Shown: piece after piece, positions 19,991 through 29,843 of the stretch | Layout: every line of letters begins with the position of its first letter | How positions within the stretch are numbered: the stretch's first letter is position 1 | Assembly: GCA_022539475.1 (NCBI GenBank) | Contig: VCMS01000030.1 | Coordinates: forward strand, 372,001-436,000 | DNA from: Gracilaria domingensis | Taxonomy: Eukaryota > Rhodophyta > Florideophyceae > Gracilariales > Gracilariaceae | Length of the DNA stretch: 64,000 nt | Direction: 5' to 3' | Notes under the pieces: generated by a model | Told to the model about the DNA's origin: nothing | What the model saw: the letters and a program-made list of their open reading frames with translations, nothing else | Databases searched by the model: none | Position numbers and translations under genes: made by a program

Positions 19991-21334
19991 CTATTTTCGT
20001 ATTTCCTTTAGTTTCACCGTAACAGCAGCTCTGTAGTCCACGCGGCTGTTTGCAGCAGCATACATTTCTTGTTCCGTCCTTAGAGCTTTTGCAAGAGCTT
20101 CTCCTTCTACCAGACCCTGATTGTCCTTCCATGCTTCAAACAATTTCTCGACAGAAGTTTGCCGAACTTTGTGAGGCACTTTGGGCTTTGGATTGAATGT
20201 TATGACAGGCTTAACTACACCTTGCCGTGAAACAGTGTATCCGTTTGGCCGAACGCCCCCGATTACCTCACTCCCGGGGACATATTGTACTTCTAATCCA
20301 GTTGCGTTCGGCATCGGTATGACTGTGCTTGTACTGAAGCCCGCCGTTTGAGCTCGTGTTACGCTTTGAGTCACTGACGACAATGAGTTTGTCGCACCAC
20401 GCGCAATTTGCAACTTCGCTTGACCCAAGCCACCCGGTTTTCTGAGCAGAGAAAGAACGGAAGGTTGCTTGGAAGCTCCTCGACTGCTACTCACCTGACC
20501 CCATGACGCAGGTAATCCACTTCTCCGTGCCCCTATCATTAGTGTTGTCTTTTGCTTTTGCTTTTTTTCTGCGTTGGATGCATTTACTGCTTTCGCCCAC
20601 ACCTCACTCGCAGACCTCTGTGTTCGCGCTTCGCCATTCGTTCCCTTGCTAACTTGACTTGAACTGGAAACTTTAGTTGGTGGGGTGCTGGCCTCCTGAG
20701 ATTGATTACCCTTGGCTCCGTTTTCCCGTGCTACTTTGTTTTTCCCAGGATGGGCTGGGCCACTTTGTTGTTGAGCATTTGATGGTTCATTTGATGGTTT
20801 CGCACCATTTTGCTCGTGTGGCACTTGATCGGTCCTTTTTGTTTGGTTTTCAGGCTCGCTTCCTTTCTCAGCTCTCGACGATGGCTCATCATCAGGCTTT
20901 TCGGCTTTTGTCTTCTCATTTTGTGGGACTTCATTCTTTTTTTCTCGTTTAGGTGCTGGTTGGAAAACAGAAGCCGAGTTGGACATGTTGCGTTTGGAAA
21001 GGATGCTGGGACCTGCCTTCTTCGTGCTGTTCCATCCCTTGACGACTGCTTTTGGACGCTCTGTGTCGGTTGGTTTAGATGGCTCCCTTTTTGCTGCATC
21101 ATCGGGAGTCTTGGTCACACGCTTTGTTACGGCAGAATACACGGAAACGGGATCGCGTTGTGTTGACGCATTCTGAACCGATGGCTTGGTGTTCCGTCCG
21201 TCTTTCGTTGTCTCAGGGTCAGATTCGGCGTTAGGGTTCGATTGCATGGCACGCACTATGCCAACTCGCAAGAGACGCGAAGCCTCTTCGACCGCTTCTG
21301 TTATGGATGGAATTCTTAAAACATCAATAAACAT
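19991..21334 (-). CDS. Unrecognised Lys/Ser-rich protein
   Basis: The 447-residue protein is mostly low complexity: long stretches of K, S, T, Q, N and P between residues about 35 and 320 with scattered basic clusters, suggesting a disordered nuclear protein. The N-terminal 30 residues (MFIDVLRIPSITEAVEEASR) could form an amphipathic helix. The most ordered part is the C-terminal 100 residues, including YTVSRQGVVKPVITFNPKPK and a helical tail around VEKLFEAWKDNQGLVEGEAL. The tail weakly recalls the helix preceding REXO1-type exonuclease domains, but no exonuclease domain follows, so I do not assign a function. The frame is intact over 1.3 kb, supporting a real gene. Confidence 0.65.
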   Translation of the reverse strand: MFIDVLRIPSITEAVEEASRLLRVGIVRAMQSNPNAESDPETTKDGRNTKPSVQNASTQRDPVSVYSAVTKRVTKTPDDAAKREPSKPTDTERPKAVVKGWNSTKKAGPSILSKRNMSNSASVFQPAPKREKKNEVPQNEKTKAEKPDDEPSSRAEKGSEPENQTKRTDQVPHEQNGAKPSNEPSNAQQQSGPAHPGKNKVARENGAKGNQSQEASTPPTKVSSSSQVSKGTNGEARTQRSASEVWAKAVNASNAEKKQKQKTTLMIGARRSGLPASWGQVSSSRGASKQPSVLSLLRKPGGLGQAKLQIARGATNSLSSVTQSVTRAQTAGFSTSTVIPMPNATGLEVQYVPGSEVIGGVRPNGYTVSRQGVVKPVITFNPKPKVPHKVRQTSVEKLFEAWKDNQGLVEGEALAKALRTEQEMYAAANSRVDYRAAVTVKLKEIRK

Positions 21335-21776
21335 ATGTGGGTTCCTGACGTAGCCTCGTCCTTTCGTGATGGAGAATCACAGCAACAGTGATGAGATTAT
21401 GTTAGCAAATTATATTATGGGCCAATCTAGTGAATCGGGGTTTGCAGAACGAGAAACAAAGGAACTAACCTTCCGCAGCGGAGACAGCGCGAACACGAGG
21501 ATCTTTATGTACGCTGCTCATTGTAGAAGACGATTGTTGGGACTCAGTTCAAAGCGGAGCAATAAAAGGAGAGCGCAGTTGGGCAAGGATGCTGCGGGAC
21601 AGTTTAACTACTCGAGTTGACCCTGCAAAACTTTTTTCTTCCGCTGGCGCTCTAGAACATTCACCTCTGGAGGGCAGTATTCGCTAGCTCTGCAAGCCGA
21701 TAGAGCTGTACACCGCAACCCGAAGCAGGGTTAGTGAGAGCCACTCTGACAACGCGCGGGGCTTCCTCACCAGGAG

Positions 21777-21784
21777 TGACGTCA
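21777..21784. promoter_or_regulatory. CRE-type palindrome TGACGTCA
   Basis: Perfect CREB/ATF-type palindrome about 440 bp upstream of the minus-strand Lys/Ser-rich gene. It may be functional or chance. Confidence 0.25.
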
Positions 21785-22633
21785 CTTCCGACTCGAGAAG
21801 ACACAAGCTGGTGGCAGCGCTCTACCCATACGGGTGCAGAAGTCTACTGTGAGCGTTTCTCGATTCGGCCGTGTGACGAGAGCAACGAAGGTATGACGGC
21901 GCCGGGTTGTTGCTGCGCGGAGCGTCCTGAAATTCACGGGAATTTTTTGCACAGCCACAGCCTTGCAAGGCTTGCTACTGTATTTATACAGTAGTATAGT
22001 AATTACACGTTCAACCGGAACGACGAATTTTCACTGTTGCTCGTTGACGTAGTTAGACTTCTTGTCGCGGTTCAGAAACGAACTAACTCATGGGGAACGT
22101 TACCTTTACCTCGATCTAGGCGAAAGAAACGCTAGGCGCACTCCATTGACGAAGAAGTTCAAGGATGATGACAGGAATAGGTTCTATTCAATAGGGCTAC
22201 AGGAAACCAGTAACGAGTACAGTCTTTGAACGACTACTCTTTTAGTCTGGCGTCGTGCAGCCCTACTCCTTTCATCCTCCTCGAACTCCTGGGAGCGTTT
22301 CATTGCTGTCCCGGCACTTAAATCATTCTGTCACGAAGAGAAGAAAGTAAGAAAGAAGAGCGCTTTTATATCAAACATGGCCTGCAGCATTTGTGCTTCT
22401 CTCTCCTAAGAAAGGCCAAATACTTCAACGGGTCGCTGTTAGAGCATGTCTATCATCGATTAGCATTAGTGTCGTACTTACAACAGGGACACAAGCAAAA
22501 ACACAGTCAAAACACTGCTGTACCAATGACGAGTGGAAAATATGAGTAAGGTTAGGAGCGTTAGGATGCGCACAGGCTGGTGTTGGGTGTCTCAGCGCAA
22601 AGCTTCAAGTCAAATTATTGACCATTGACTACT

Positions 22634-22699
22634 AATGTTCGAAACTCAAACGCAAAAACAACGTATCATACGTTGTTTTGCGTATGAGTTTCGAACATT
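22634..22699. repeat. Long hairpin 1 of an adjacent pair
   Basis: Arms of about 30 bases (AATGTTCGAAACTC on the left, GAGTTTCGAACATT on the right, continuing inward through CAAAACAACGTA and TACGTTGTTTTG) pair with one mismatch and one bulged base around a loop of a few bases. Confidence 0.85.
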
Positions 22700-22776
22700 G
22701 TGTGTTGCGGGCGTTAAAACGTTTCATGTACAGCATCATGCTGTACAAGAAACGTTTTATCGTCCGCAACACACAT
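22699..22776. repeat. Long hairpin 2 of an adjacent pair
   Basis: Arms of about 37 bases, starting TGTGTGTTGCGG and ending CCGCAACACACA, pair with only three mismatches and almost no loop (GTACAGCAT-C-ATGCTGTAC at the centre). It directly abuts hairpin 1. Confidence 0.85.
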
Positions 22777-23448
22777 TGAAAGAGGCCCATTGGCGCCAAA
22801 CACTTCAGCAGGTTGTCAAGCGTGACCCAAAAGTATTTGAAACACAAAGGCATGCATTCAATAGCATGCAAAAGAATTCGCTCTGACCTCGCGCAATCCT
22901 TGATGTTATATGTACATCCATGTCACTGAGAAAGACGGTTGTGTGTTATATAATACGATGGACCTGGAGGCAGACTCGCACGATATCTTTCCCACCGAAA
23001 CGAATGTAGAGGGATGACGATCATCCAGTCATCCGATGACCCTATCGCCTGGGAGAAACGCGTGGTCTGAGGAGGGATAAGATTAACTTTTTCCGCCCGT
23101 AGTAGTATGCGTAACGTTAGGTCCCTACGGACAGAGTTTTGATCCTGCAGATCTTTTGTTTGATTTTGTTCGAAGTTTTGCATTGGCGCGTGCCAGTAGA
23201 TATTTATTCACGGCGCTCGTACAAAGCAACGTGGAAATGATCTTCGCGAGCGTTTCAATCTCCCATCCATATGCACTCGCTCAAAAGAACCGATTTCCCC
23301 TGCAGCCCGCCGCGCTCAGCTCTCATCTGCAGCTGAATTCCAGACACCAGACTGCGGTTTCGGATGTGCCTGGACAGAATTAATGTCGTCACGAAAACAT
23401 CTGCCCAGGTGAACATTTCGCAGCCGTCAGCTTCTTCAATTCGTTCAG

Positions 23449-24152
23449 ATGCCGTTTCCAGCTTTCCTCTCCCCCTTCATACCACGAGCTCCTCAGTGCA
23501 ATTCCAACACCATTGCACTGCTCAGACATCGATCGCGCAAGGTTCCCGCCCGAGGACGTGCTGCCGTCCGAAATGATCTCAGCCAAGAGCTTCCACCAGA
23601 TTCAAACTCTAATCCATTTCGAATCACGGAGCTACAGGAAAAGTTGGATGATGCGCTAGCTGCCGAGCAATACATATGTGCAGCAACCTTACGGGACCAA
23701 TTACGAAGCGCAAAGAACGAAGATTATATTCATGTTCTGCAAACCTTGCTTCAGTACTACGACGCGTTTAACAATCATTCTAACGCCTTGCTCGTATGTG
23801 GCAACCACGTGATGACGTTACCTGTCAACATCCACTCACGCAAGTGCATCGCGGATACGAGGCGGTATTGCAAAGCTTTGAATCATTGTTCAACACCTTA
23901 CCGCCGGACTTAAACATACAGGTTTCAGATGTAAGAATGCAGGCGTTTGGACAAGTTGCAATGGTGACATGTCTGGAGATTCCGCAGAGCAGCGTCTTGG
24001 ATGGTATGGACAAAGGACTGATACAACAACATGGCCTTCTAAGTACGTCCATCTTTGAGAAACAGAGAGTTGCAGAAACTGATGACTTCGTGTACTTGAT
24101 GGTACACCATTCCAGCGCTCCAATAATTCAACGAGCTGCAGGGAACATTTAG
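23449..24152 (+). pseudogene. UVR-motif plus SnoaL/NTF2-like protein with a frameshift
   Basis: The N-terminal frame (23449-23792) gives a Ser/Arg-rich leader (MPFPAFLSPFIPR...), plausibly a plastid transit peptide, then a UVR-type helix pair (ITELQEKLDDALAAEQYICA) and the start of an NTF2/SnoaL-like domain (VLQTLLQYYDAFNNH). The rest of the domain (MWQPRDDVTCQHPLTQVHRG, LNIQVSDVRMQAFGQVAMVT, and a VHHSSAPI ending) is in another frame from about 23796. At the junction, CTCGTATGTGG is one base short for a continuous frame, and no plausible GT-AG intron fits. UVR/SnoaL-like plastid proteins of unknown role occur in plants and algae. It is either a recent pseudogene, an assembly error or, less likely, a recoded gene; conservation on both sides of the shift is good. 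Confidence 0.65.
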
Positions 24153-24737
24153 GTACGTGTAGACGAAACCAAATGTATTGTGGTTCTGCGTAATGGGTTT
24201 TCGAGCTTTTCGTTAGTAGTATCTTAATTGCGCAACTTCACATTGTTCTTTTTGGATTACTGGGATCTCGGGGTGAGTTGTAAAACAAGGACCAGATTGC
24301 TAATACTTTCTGCTTTCGAGCAGGGCGGGCCGCTTTTTCTTACTACCTGTAAAGGATGTCTGCATATGAGCGAGAACAAGCTGCTGGAACTTTCGACTTT
24401 TGCGTGTTAAATGAAACGATAGAAGAAAACCGCCACAATGTAAAAAGGATTTGCCTCCGCGCCAAAAATGCTTGCTAACCAACAGACACTCGACCTCATC
24501 TGCACCAGCCGCTTTGAGAAAAGAGAAGCAAGGACAAGTGGAATTGCGTTTACTCCGGTGCACTTGTGCCCCCAGTGTTCGTTTGTTCATGGAGAAAACG
24601 ACGTTTACTGTTTAGCTTTTAGAAACACGTTACAGCGTGATGGCTCCTACCCGGAAGGAAATCATGAGTCTATTGAACAACCGTTCTAGTTTTCATCACC
24701 ATCGCAGGCAGTTTCACACTGTTCAGAGAGAATATGT
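24153..24737. other. Gap between converging genes
   Basis: The 3' ends of the UVR/SnoaL-like gene (plus) and the lactonase gene (minus) face each other here. Nothing else is recognisable. Confidence 0.45.
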
Positions 24738-25934
24738 TCAAAACTGTAACACGGAAGTTGGAGTAGTCACATTCGCTGACAATGAAACATATGAGCGCAG
24801 CATGCCCGAGCCCCTCTCCCTTTCCACGAAAACCAAGTTGTCTGTGTCTCGGTTGACAATGGCGACGAAGCTTACACACGCGTTTCGATACGAAACGTTC
24901 TCAATGACAAAAAAGTCACGAGGATGAACTCCAAAAGAACTCCACTCACCGAGGCGAGCGTGTATGTCACCTGTTCGCGCATCAAGTCTATATGCCACAA
25001 TCTTACCAAGTTCCGTATCAGGAAATCTTACCGATACATACAAAAAGCGTCCATCTTCAGTAACTCTGATCGCTGCGGCGGAGACTTCTTCCCCAACAGC
25101 GTACGGAAACAAGTTGTGTCGATCACAAATCGAAAGACTGGATCCACACGTGCCGTATCGCAGCGTAACCACAGAAAGAGATATCTCATTCACCACGTAA
25201 ACGGTGCTACTTTGCTGATGCAGCGCGGCGTGACGAGGTCCATCCGCCGGTTCAAAGGTAACGTTGGCTGCTAGAGAGAGCTTTCCGGTTTGAGGAGCAA
25301 CATCGAAAAGCAGCACCATGTCAGATCCCAAATCCGGAACGAGCAGACCGTTACGGTACGGTAACACCATATGTGGATGGGGAGATTCAAACTGCCAGTA
25401 CGTCTCGGAAAGGGACGGGGTACGAAGAGACGATGCGAATGAAGCTGGGACATGGTAACTGTCCAGGAAGGTAAGACCGTCATCGTCAGATAGTAACGTG
25501 GAAACGGCCCCCTCAAAGTTGGCCACTGCGACGATGCGATCGGAAAACTTGGTGATGTGAGTGGCGGCCGAGGCATTGGTGGTGGTGGACACGGAAGTCA
25601 TGAACGGGGGATAGCTCAATGACGAGACGCGAGTAGCCGTGGCGTCAGGGTTCTCATTGGCGGCGTAGATGTGAGAAGAATCAATGGCTAGATACGACGG
25701 GTTGGTGGACACAATGGGTGGGGAAAGTGTGGAGAAAAGCTGGAGTTGATCTGCGTGATACGTGAAGATGGAGACTCCGTGTCCGGCAGAAGTCGGCAAC
25801 CAAGGCTGCGAGGTGTAGCTTCCGACGGCAAGCTGAATGCTGGATGGACAATTGGGATTAGAGGCGCCCGCACGAGGAGCAAAGAGGGAAAGGAGGGGAA
25901 GTAGGAGCGCAGGACTAAAGGAAGAGAGGGTCAT
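24738..25934 (-). CDS. Secreted lactonase-type seven-bladed beta-propeller protein
   Basis: The 398-residue protein begins with a clear signal peptide (SFSPALLLPLLSLFAPRAGA, cleavage likely near residue 25), so it probably enters the secretory pathway. The remainder resembles the lactonase (YbhE/6-phosphogluconolactonase, muconate-cyclase-like) propeller: repeating strands such as NPSYLAIDSSHIYAANE, SPHPHMVLPYRNGLLVPDLG, DGPRHAALHQQSSTVYVVNE and IRVTEDGRFLYVSVR follow the family's blade pattern. The PHPH and GPRHAALH segments correspond to conserved active-site positions. Bacterial relatives hydrolyse 6-phosphogluconolactone, but a secreted form is unlikely to do that; substrate unknown. It shares a 0.5-kb divergent promoter region with the NIT1-like gene. 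Confidence 0.8.
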   Translation of the reverse strand: MTLSSFSPALLLPLLSLFAPRAGASNPNCPSSIQLAVGSYTSQPWLPTSAGHGVSIFTYHADQLQLFSTLSPPIVSTNPSYLAIDSSHIYAANENPDATATRVSSLSYPPFMTSVSTTTNASAATHITKFSDRIVAVANFEGAVSTLLSDDDGLTFLDSYHVPASFASSLRTPSLSETYWQFESPHPHMVLPYRNGLLVPDLGSDMVLLFDVAPQTGKLSLAANVTFEPADGPRHAALHQQSSTVYVVNEISLSVVTLRYGTCGSSLSICDRHNLFPYAVGEEVSAAAIRVTEDGRFLYVSVRFPDTELGKIVAYRLDARTGDIHARLGEWSSFGVHPRDFFVIENVSYRNACVSFVAIVNRDTDNLVFVERERGSGMLRSYVSLSANVTTPTSVLQF

Positions 25935-26446
25935 GTGGAAGACTGGAGGACTCGACTGGTGCTACGAGAACCTTGCAACTTGCAAGCAGACTCGATACGA
26001 TTTATAAACGGGGGAAACGTGGGTTCGGCCTGGTGAGAGCTGCTACACGCATATCTATCCTTCGGAGCATAACCAACGTATGTTTATCTTTGTACGAGCG
26101 TCATGATGCAGCCGTTTAAACTTGGAAGCGGAGAAAGTTTGCCAGCTCCTGGCTCTTGAGCCGCTGGCTGTCCTTCGCGGAAAGTCACCTGGAAGGTTCC
26201 TCTTTTCATGTTTTGCTCTTTTCACACCTTCACGTCTCGCGGAAAAGGAAACAGCCAATCACAGCCAACCACGCGGAGGCGTGCGTCTACTTGCCCCGTG
26301 GCCGGACCCGCTGTGCTCAACGTGGCACCGTCTCTCCACATGATGATCAGGGCTCCAGCGCGTTGCCGCGCGTCTGCCGCACAATCGACAGATGCGCCGG
26401 TGCGCGCAGGGGTGAGCCGCTCACCGTGAGCGCATCTGTCGCCGCC
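25935..26446. promoter_or_regulatory. Divergent promoter region, lactonase and NIT1-like genes
   Basis: The two genes start in opposite directions from this 0.5-kb stretch. A TATA-like box for the lactonase is visible at its left side; no TATA box is seen on the NIT1 side. Confidence 0.5.
26001..26008 (-). promoter_or_regulatory. TATA-like box for the lactonase gene
   Basis: TTTATAAA reads the same on both strands and lies about 70 bp upstream of the lactonase ATG, a plausible TATA position with a short leader. Confidence 0.35.
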
Positions 26447-27292
26447 ATGGCGCCCACAGTCGCCATTGCGCAGATGACCTGCACGCCCTCCATCGAGCAC
26501 AACCTCCGCACCGCCTCCGACCTCGTCGCCCAAGCCGCCCAGCAGTCCGCCTCCTTCCTCTGCCTCCCGGAATGCGTCGACTACGTCGCCGCCACGCCCC
26601 AACAGTCACTCTCGCTGGCCACCCCACTCAGCTCCAACCCCGTCGTCACTCGTCTGCAATCGCTCGCCACCCAGCACAACCTATGGATCTCCGTCGGCGG
26701 CATCCACGAACTCAGCGCCACCGATTCTTCTCGCATCTACAACACGCATCTCATTCTAGCGCCGTCTGAAACCACTCCGCGCGCCGTTTATCGAAAGCTG
26801 CATCTCTTCGACGCCCGACTGCCGTCGGGAGTCGTGTCGGAGCATCACACAACCGACGCCGGTCATGAGCTTGTCATCTGTCGAGACACACCCCTGGGCA
26901 ACATTGGGGTCACTACCTGCTACGACGTTCGCTTCGCCGAGCAATACATCGCCTTACGACACGCCGGTGCGCACACAATTTTAGTCCCGTCTGCCTTTTT
27001 TGTTCCCACCGGCCGTGCACATTGGCACGTTTTGCTGCGAGCTCGAGCCATTGAGACGCAATGTTTCGTGGCCGCCGCAGCGCAGACGGGCCGTCATCAC
27101 GAGAAGAGGGAGAGTTATGGTCATGCCTTGCTGGTAGGACCTTACGGAGATGTTCTAGTAGACGCTGCAAATCAAAGCCCGGTTGTGCGCGTTGCCGAGG
27201 TCGACTTGTCTCAGCTGCAGCGCGTGCGTGATGCAATGCCTTGCGTTCGCCATCGTCGCACAGACGTTTTGGGGCCTGTAGCTCATGTGTGA
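26447..27292 (+). CDS. NIT1: NIT1-like carbon-nitrogen hydrolase (deaminated glutathione amidase type)
   Basis: From the ATG at 26447 the protein has 281 residues, normal for the family. The nitrilase-superfamily triad is visible: Glu in FLCLPECVDY, Lys in YRKLHLFD and Cys in GVTTCYDVRF. The Y-R-K-L-H-L-F-D and C-Y-D-x-R-F motifs are those of the NIT1 branch, whose members hydrolyse deaminated glutathione as metabolite repair. An in-frame ATG at 26156 would add 97 residues of poor quality; a targeted isoform from it cannot be excluded. It converges with the GH47 gene, with 69 bp between the stop codons. Confidence 0.9.
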   Translation: MAPTVAIAQMTCTPSIEHNLRTASDLVAQAAQQSASFLCLPECVDYVAATPQQSLSLATPLSSNPVVTRLQSLATQHNLWISVGGIHELSATDSSRIYNTHLILAPSETTPRAVYRKLHLFDARLPSGVVSEHHTTDAGHELVICRDTPLGNIGVTTCYDVRFAEQYIALRHAGAHTILVPSAFFVPTGRAHWHVLLRARAIETQCFVAAAAQTGRHHEKRESYGHALLVGPYGDVLVDAANQSPVVRVAEVDLSQLQRVRDAMPCVRHRRTDVLGPVAHV

Positions 27293-27361
27293 AGCTTCTC
27301 CAGCTCATGCGCCGACAACTTTACGTCTATTTTGTTTTCCAGTGTAGTGTACATTGCTTGT

Positions 27362-29284
27362 TTATCTTATCAGCTCTGTCGCACAGTTGTTGATCGCACC
27401 CAACCCAGGAGTTACAACCAGCGCGTGACCAGCTCTGTTGAACACCCATTGATCAAGTGGCAGCGTTTCTGTATTCGTAAACGTCAGAAACAAGAACCTC
27501 AGAGTCGAACCGATAAACTCACTCGGCATCAAGTCCCCCTTCGTGATATTCCCAATTGTGTACTCCTCCAGCACAGTAAACGCCCCATTGTTTAACCCGC
27601 ATTCTTTCGTTATGTTCAAGAAGATTCTCCATGCCGTTTCTCTGTAGTACTCATCACTCGTAGAACGCCACATGTAGAACAGTGCCTCAACTAGATCAGC
27701 TTGTAACCGATATGCACCCTTCGTGATCCAAACTTTTCCGTTATACCTTGCTGAATCTCCACCTAACCCACCGGGAAACTGTTCATACATCCTGATACAA
27801 GACTTTGTGATACTCTCTGCTACATCTCTCCACTGCTCTTCTCTTCTTTCTGAGATTTCTTTGTGCTGAGCGGCGATGTGGAACACTGCAGGTAAGTAAC
27901 ACATAGATTGTTCTACAACCGCATCATTCGTTTCACTTGCAGTGTCCAATGCCCGCAGGTAAAGGTCACCAGTAGACGCTTCCTGAATAGATCTCTTCAG
28001 TAACATGTGCATAGAAGCATCTAACGGGAAACGATATGTGGCCTCGCACCCGCCGCCTTGTCTCCAAGCCTTAGTCAGATATTCATAAAATCCCCTTGCA
28101 TGTCCGGTAAACGTTGCTGTAGTGTCAATCGCCGGCCCAGCCCCTATTGCAATCACTGCGCTTTGCCACAATTCCACCATATACGCATAATATGAGTGAA
28201 TCGTTCTAAAACGAGAGTTTTGATATACAGTTGATTCTTCATCTTCTTCATCGTCGTCCACATCAAAATTAACACTTCGGCCCTCAATCTCATCAGAGAT
28301 ATGCTCTCTCAGCAAGCGCGGACCAGCTTCGACCACAGCTTGTACTGCACGATCCGCCTTGCATCGCAACTGCCTTAGTTCGGGTCTGAGAGTGTGGAAC
28401 GCAAGAGCCCGGAATTCCAAAGATATTCCAGCCGCTGCCGATTGCGAAGTTTGAGTTCCCTTGCAAACGTTAGCAGCGTCAAAAGTGCCGTTGCGGAAAC
28501 CTGCCAATCGACATAGTGGGTATGGCACTCCGTTCAGGGTGTCAAACGCAGGAGCGAGCCGCGCCGCAAGAATTTCGGCCTTGTCGAGGAAGATCGGATC
28601 ACCTGCAATTTGGTAGGAGGAGAGCAAGGCTCCCAAAATTCTTGTTGTAACCTCATGAACGTTCAAAAACTCGCTGATTTCCACGTTGAAATGACGGTCA
28701 ACCCATTCACGGGCACGCTCATAAGGTTCCATTAAGCCCATTATATACAGAGTAGGAATCGCTTCGATTATGGTTGCCCCTAGACCGAAAACGTCTGAGC
28801 CCTTTTCGGAACGAGGTCGAAGAAAGTCCGAGCCCCACGCATGCCTTTCGTACTCTTGCCATGAACTGAGCGCAGCCTGGCGCAGGATGAGCAATCGCTG
28901 TTCGTTGAGATGTTCGCTACCTGTATCCAAAACTGGCGGGATGAAGGAACCGACCGGAACGGCGGTGAGGCATGTGTCAATGCGAGTACAGCCGCATTTG
29001 TGACTGTCCTCATCTCCAAGAGCATGTTCTCGACTCGCTTGCTCTAAAGCAGCCGGCGGAGGGGACGTTCCCAGCGAAGTGAGGAAAAGAGCAAATCCGA
29101 GCGAGACAAAGATTGCAAATACTGTAGTGCGAGTTAACAACAAGTATAGAATGCGGAGCAGAGTGAAGCGAAGAGTGTGTTTTGCTGGCTTTGCGAGAAC
29201 ACGCATCTTTAGTAGAGAATGGGCATGCCATGGTGAAGAAAGAACGAAGAGCGGTACGTGCCGTCGGGAGCAAGCTCGACCCAA
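27362..29284 (-). CDS. GH47 alpha-mannosidase-family protein, probably inactive
   Basis: The 640-residue protein has a cytosolic basic N-terminus and one membrane segment (about residues 42-72, LLRILYLLLTRTTVFAIFVS), the type II topology of ER/Golgi class I alpha-1,2-mannosidases that trim N-glycans. Its luminal part aligns along the full GH47 domain: VHEVTTRILGALLSSYQIAG, FLDKAEILAARLAPAFDT, FYEYLTKAWRQGG, VEALFYMWRST and a final WVFNRAGHAL. Several hallmark residues are changed. The ETLKY glutamate is Ser (FIGSTLRF), the calcium-binding Thr of NTEAHP is Arg (NRAGHA), RPExVES reads QADLVEA, and the AEVTS acid is lost (QSAAAG). It keeps the fold but probably not full catalysis, so a lectin-like or regulatory role is possible. 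Start choice between 29284 and the ATG at 29206 is open. Confidence 0.85.
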   Translation of the reverse strand: MGRACSRRHVPLFVLSSPWHAHSLLKMRVLAKPAKHTLRFTLLRILYLLLTRTTVFAIFVSLGFALFLTSLGTSPPPAALEQASREHALGDEDSHKCGCTRIDTCLTAVPVGSFIPPVLDTGSEHLNEQRLLILRQAALSSWQEYERHAWGSDFLRPRSEKGSDVFGLGATIIEAIPTLYIMGLMEPYERAREWVDRHFNVEISEFLNVHEVTTRILGALLSSYQIAGDPIFLDKAEILAARLAPAFDTLNGVPYPLCRLAGFRNGTFDAANVCKGTQTSQSAAAGISLEFRALAFHTLRPELRQLRCKADRAVQAVVEAGPRLLREHISDEIEGRSVNFDVDDDEEDEESTVYQNSRFRTIHSYYAYMVELWQSAVIAIGAGPAIDTTATFTGHARGFYEYLTKAWRQGGGCEATYRFPLDASMHMLLKRSIQEASTGDLYLRALDTASETNDAVVEQSMCYLPAVFHIAAQHKEISERREEQWRDVAESITKSCIRMYEQFPGGLGGDSARYNGKVWITKGAYRLQADLVEALFYMWRSTSDEYYRETAWRIFLNITKECGLNNGAFTVLEEYTIGNITKGDLMPSEFIGSTLRFLFLTFTNTETLPLDQWVFNRAGHALVVTPGLGAINNCATELIR

Positions 29285-29843
29285 GGCGAGAGTGTCATGG
29301 CGGCCTTATCGACATCGCTTTTGGTCCAATCGCTCGGGATCAGTAGATACTGTAGAAACCACTCTCCTCAGCTCCGTGGATCTAAGATATGTGCTCTCGA
29401 CTTCATCGTTTTGTGAACTGCGGTGAACCACGGGCCGTAGGCTTCGTGCCGGGGGCCTCTTCATCCAGCAGCGACATGTTGTCAAAAGTGCGAAGGCAAA
29501 ACATAGGTCTAACCTAATACGGTCTGACCGCCACTCAGCGGCCGGCAGCGCGCCAGCGCGCGCACGTGGCAACTGTCGTTGCTGGAGCACGCGCCGCCAG
29601 CGGCAGCAGACACATGCCCACGAGGGGGACATCTGCTTCTGTGCCGGTCATGCCTTGGGCGCCTTGTCCCCGGCATTGTAGAAGCGCCCCCGCCACCGCG
29701 AAGCGCTCCGACTCGCACTAGACGCCGTGCTGCGGGCCGTGATAAGCCAGTGCTACGGTTGATCAAAGTCGACCATCCGCTTCGTACCGCCGCTGCGATG
29801 AGAATACCAGGCACCAATTCATCCGCGCATCACCCCTCCCTCC
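29285..29843. promoter_or_regulatory. Divergent promoter region, GH47 and USP22-like genes
   Basis: The two genes start in opposite directions from this 0.56-kb spacer, GC-richer in its middle (29530-29720). No TATA box or RNA gene was recognised. Confidence 0.45.

Larger units (their letters stand above)
21335..23448. other. Gene-poor stretch containing a double hairpin
   Basis: Short frames only. The left part should contain the promoter of the minus-strand Lys/Ser-rich gene. The notable content is the hairpin pair at 22634-22776. Confidence 0.45.

Noticed and set aside
22635-22886. 83-codon plus-strand frame over the double hairpin
   Set aside because: The frame is a consequence of the palindromic sequence; the hairpins explain the region better than a protein does.
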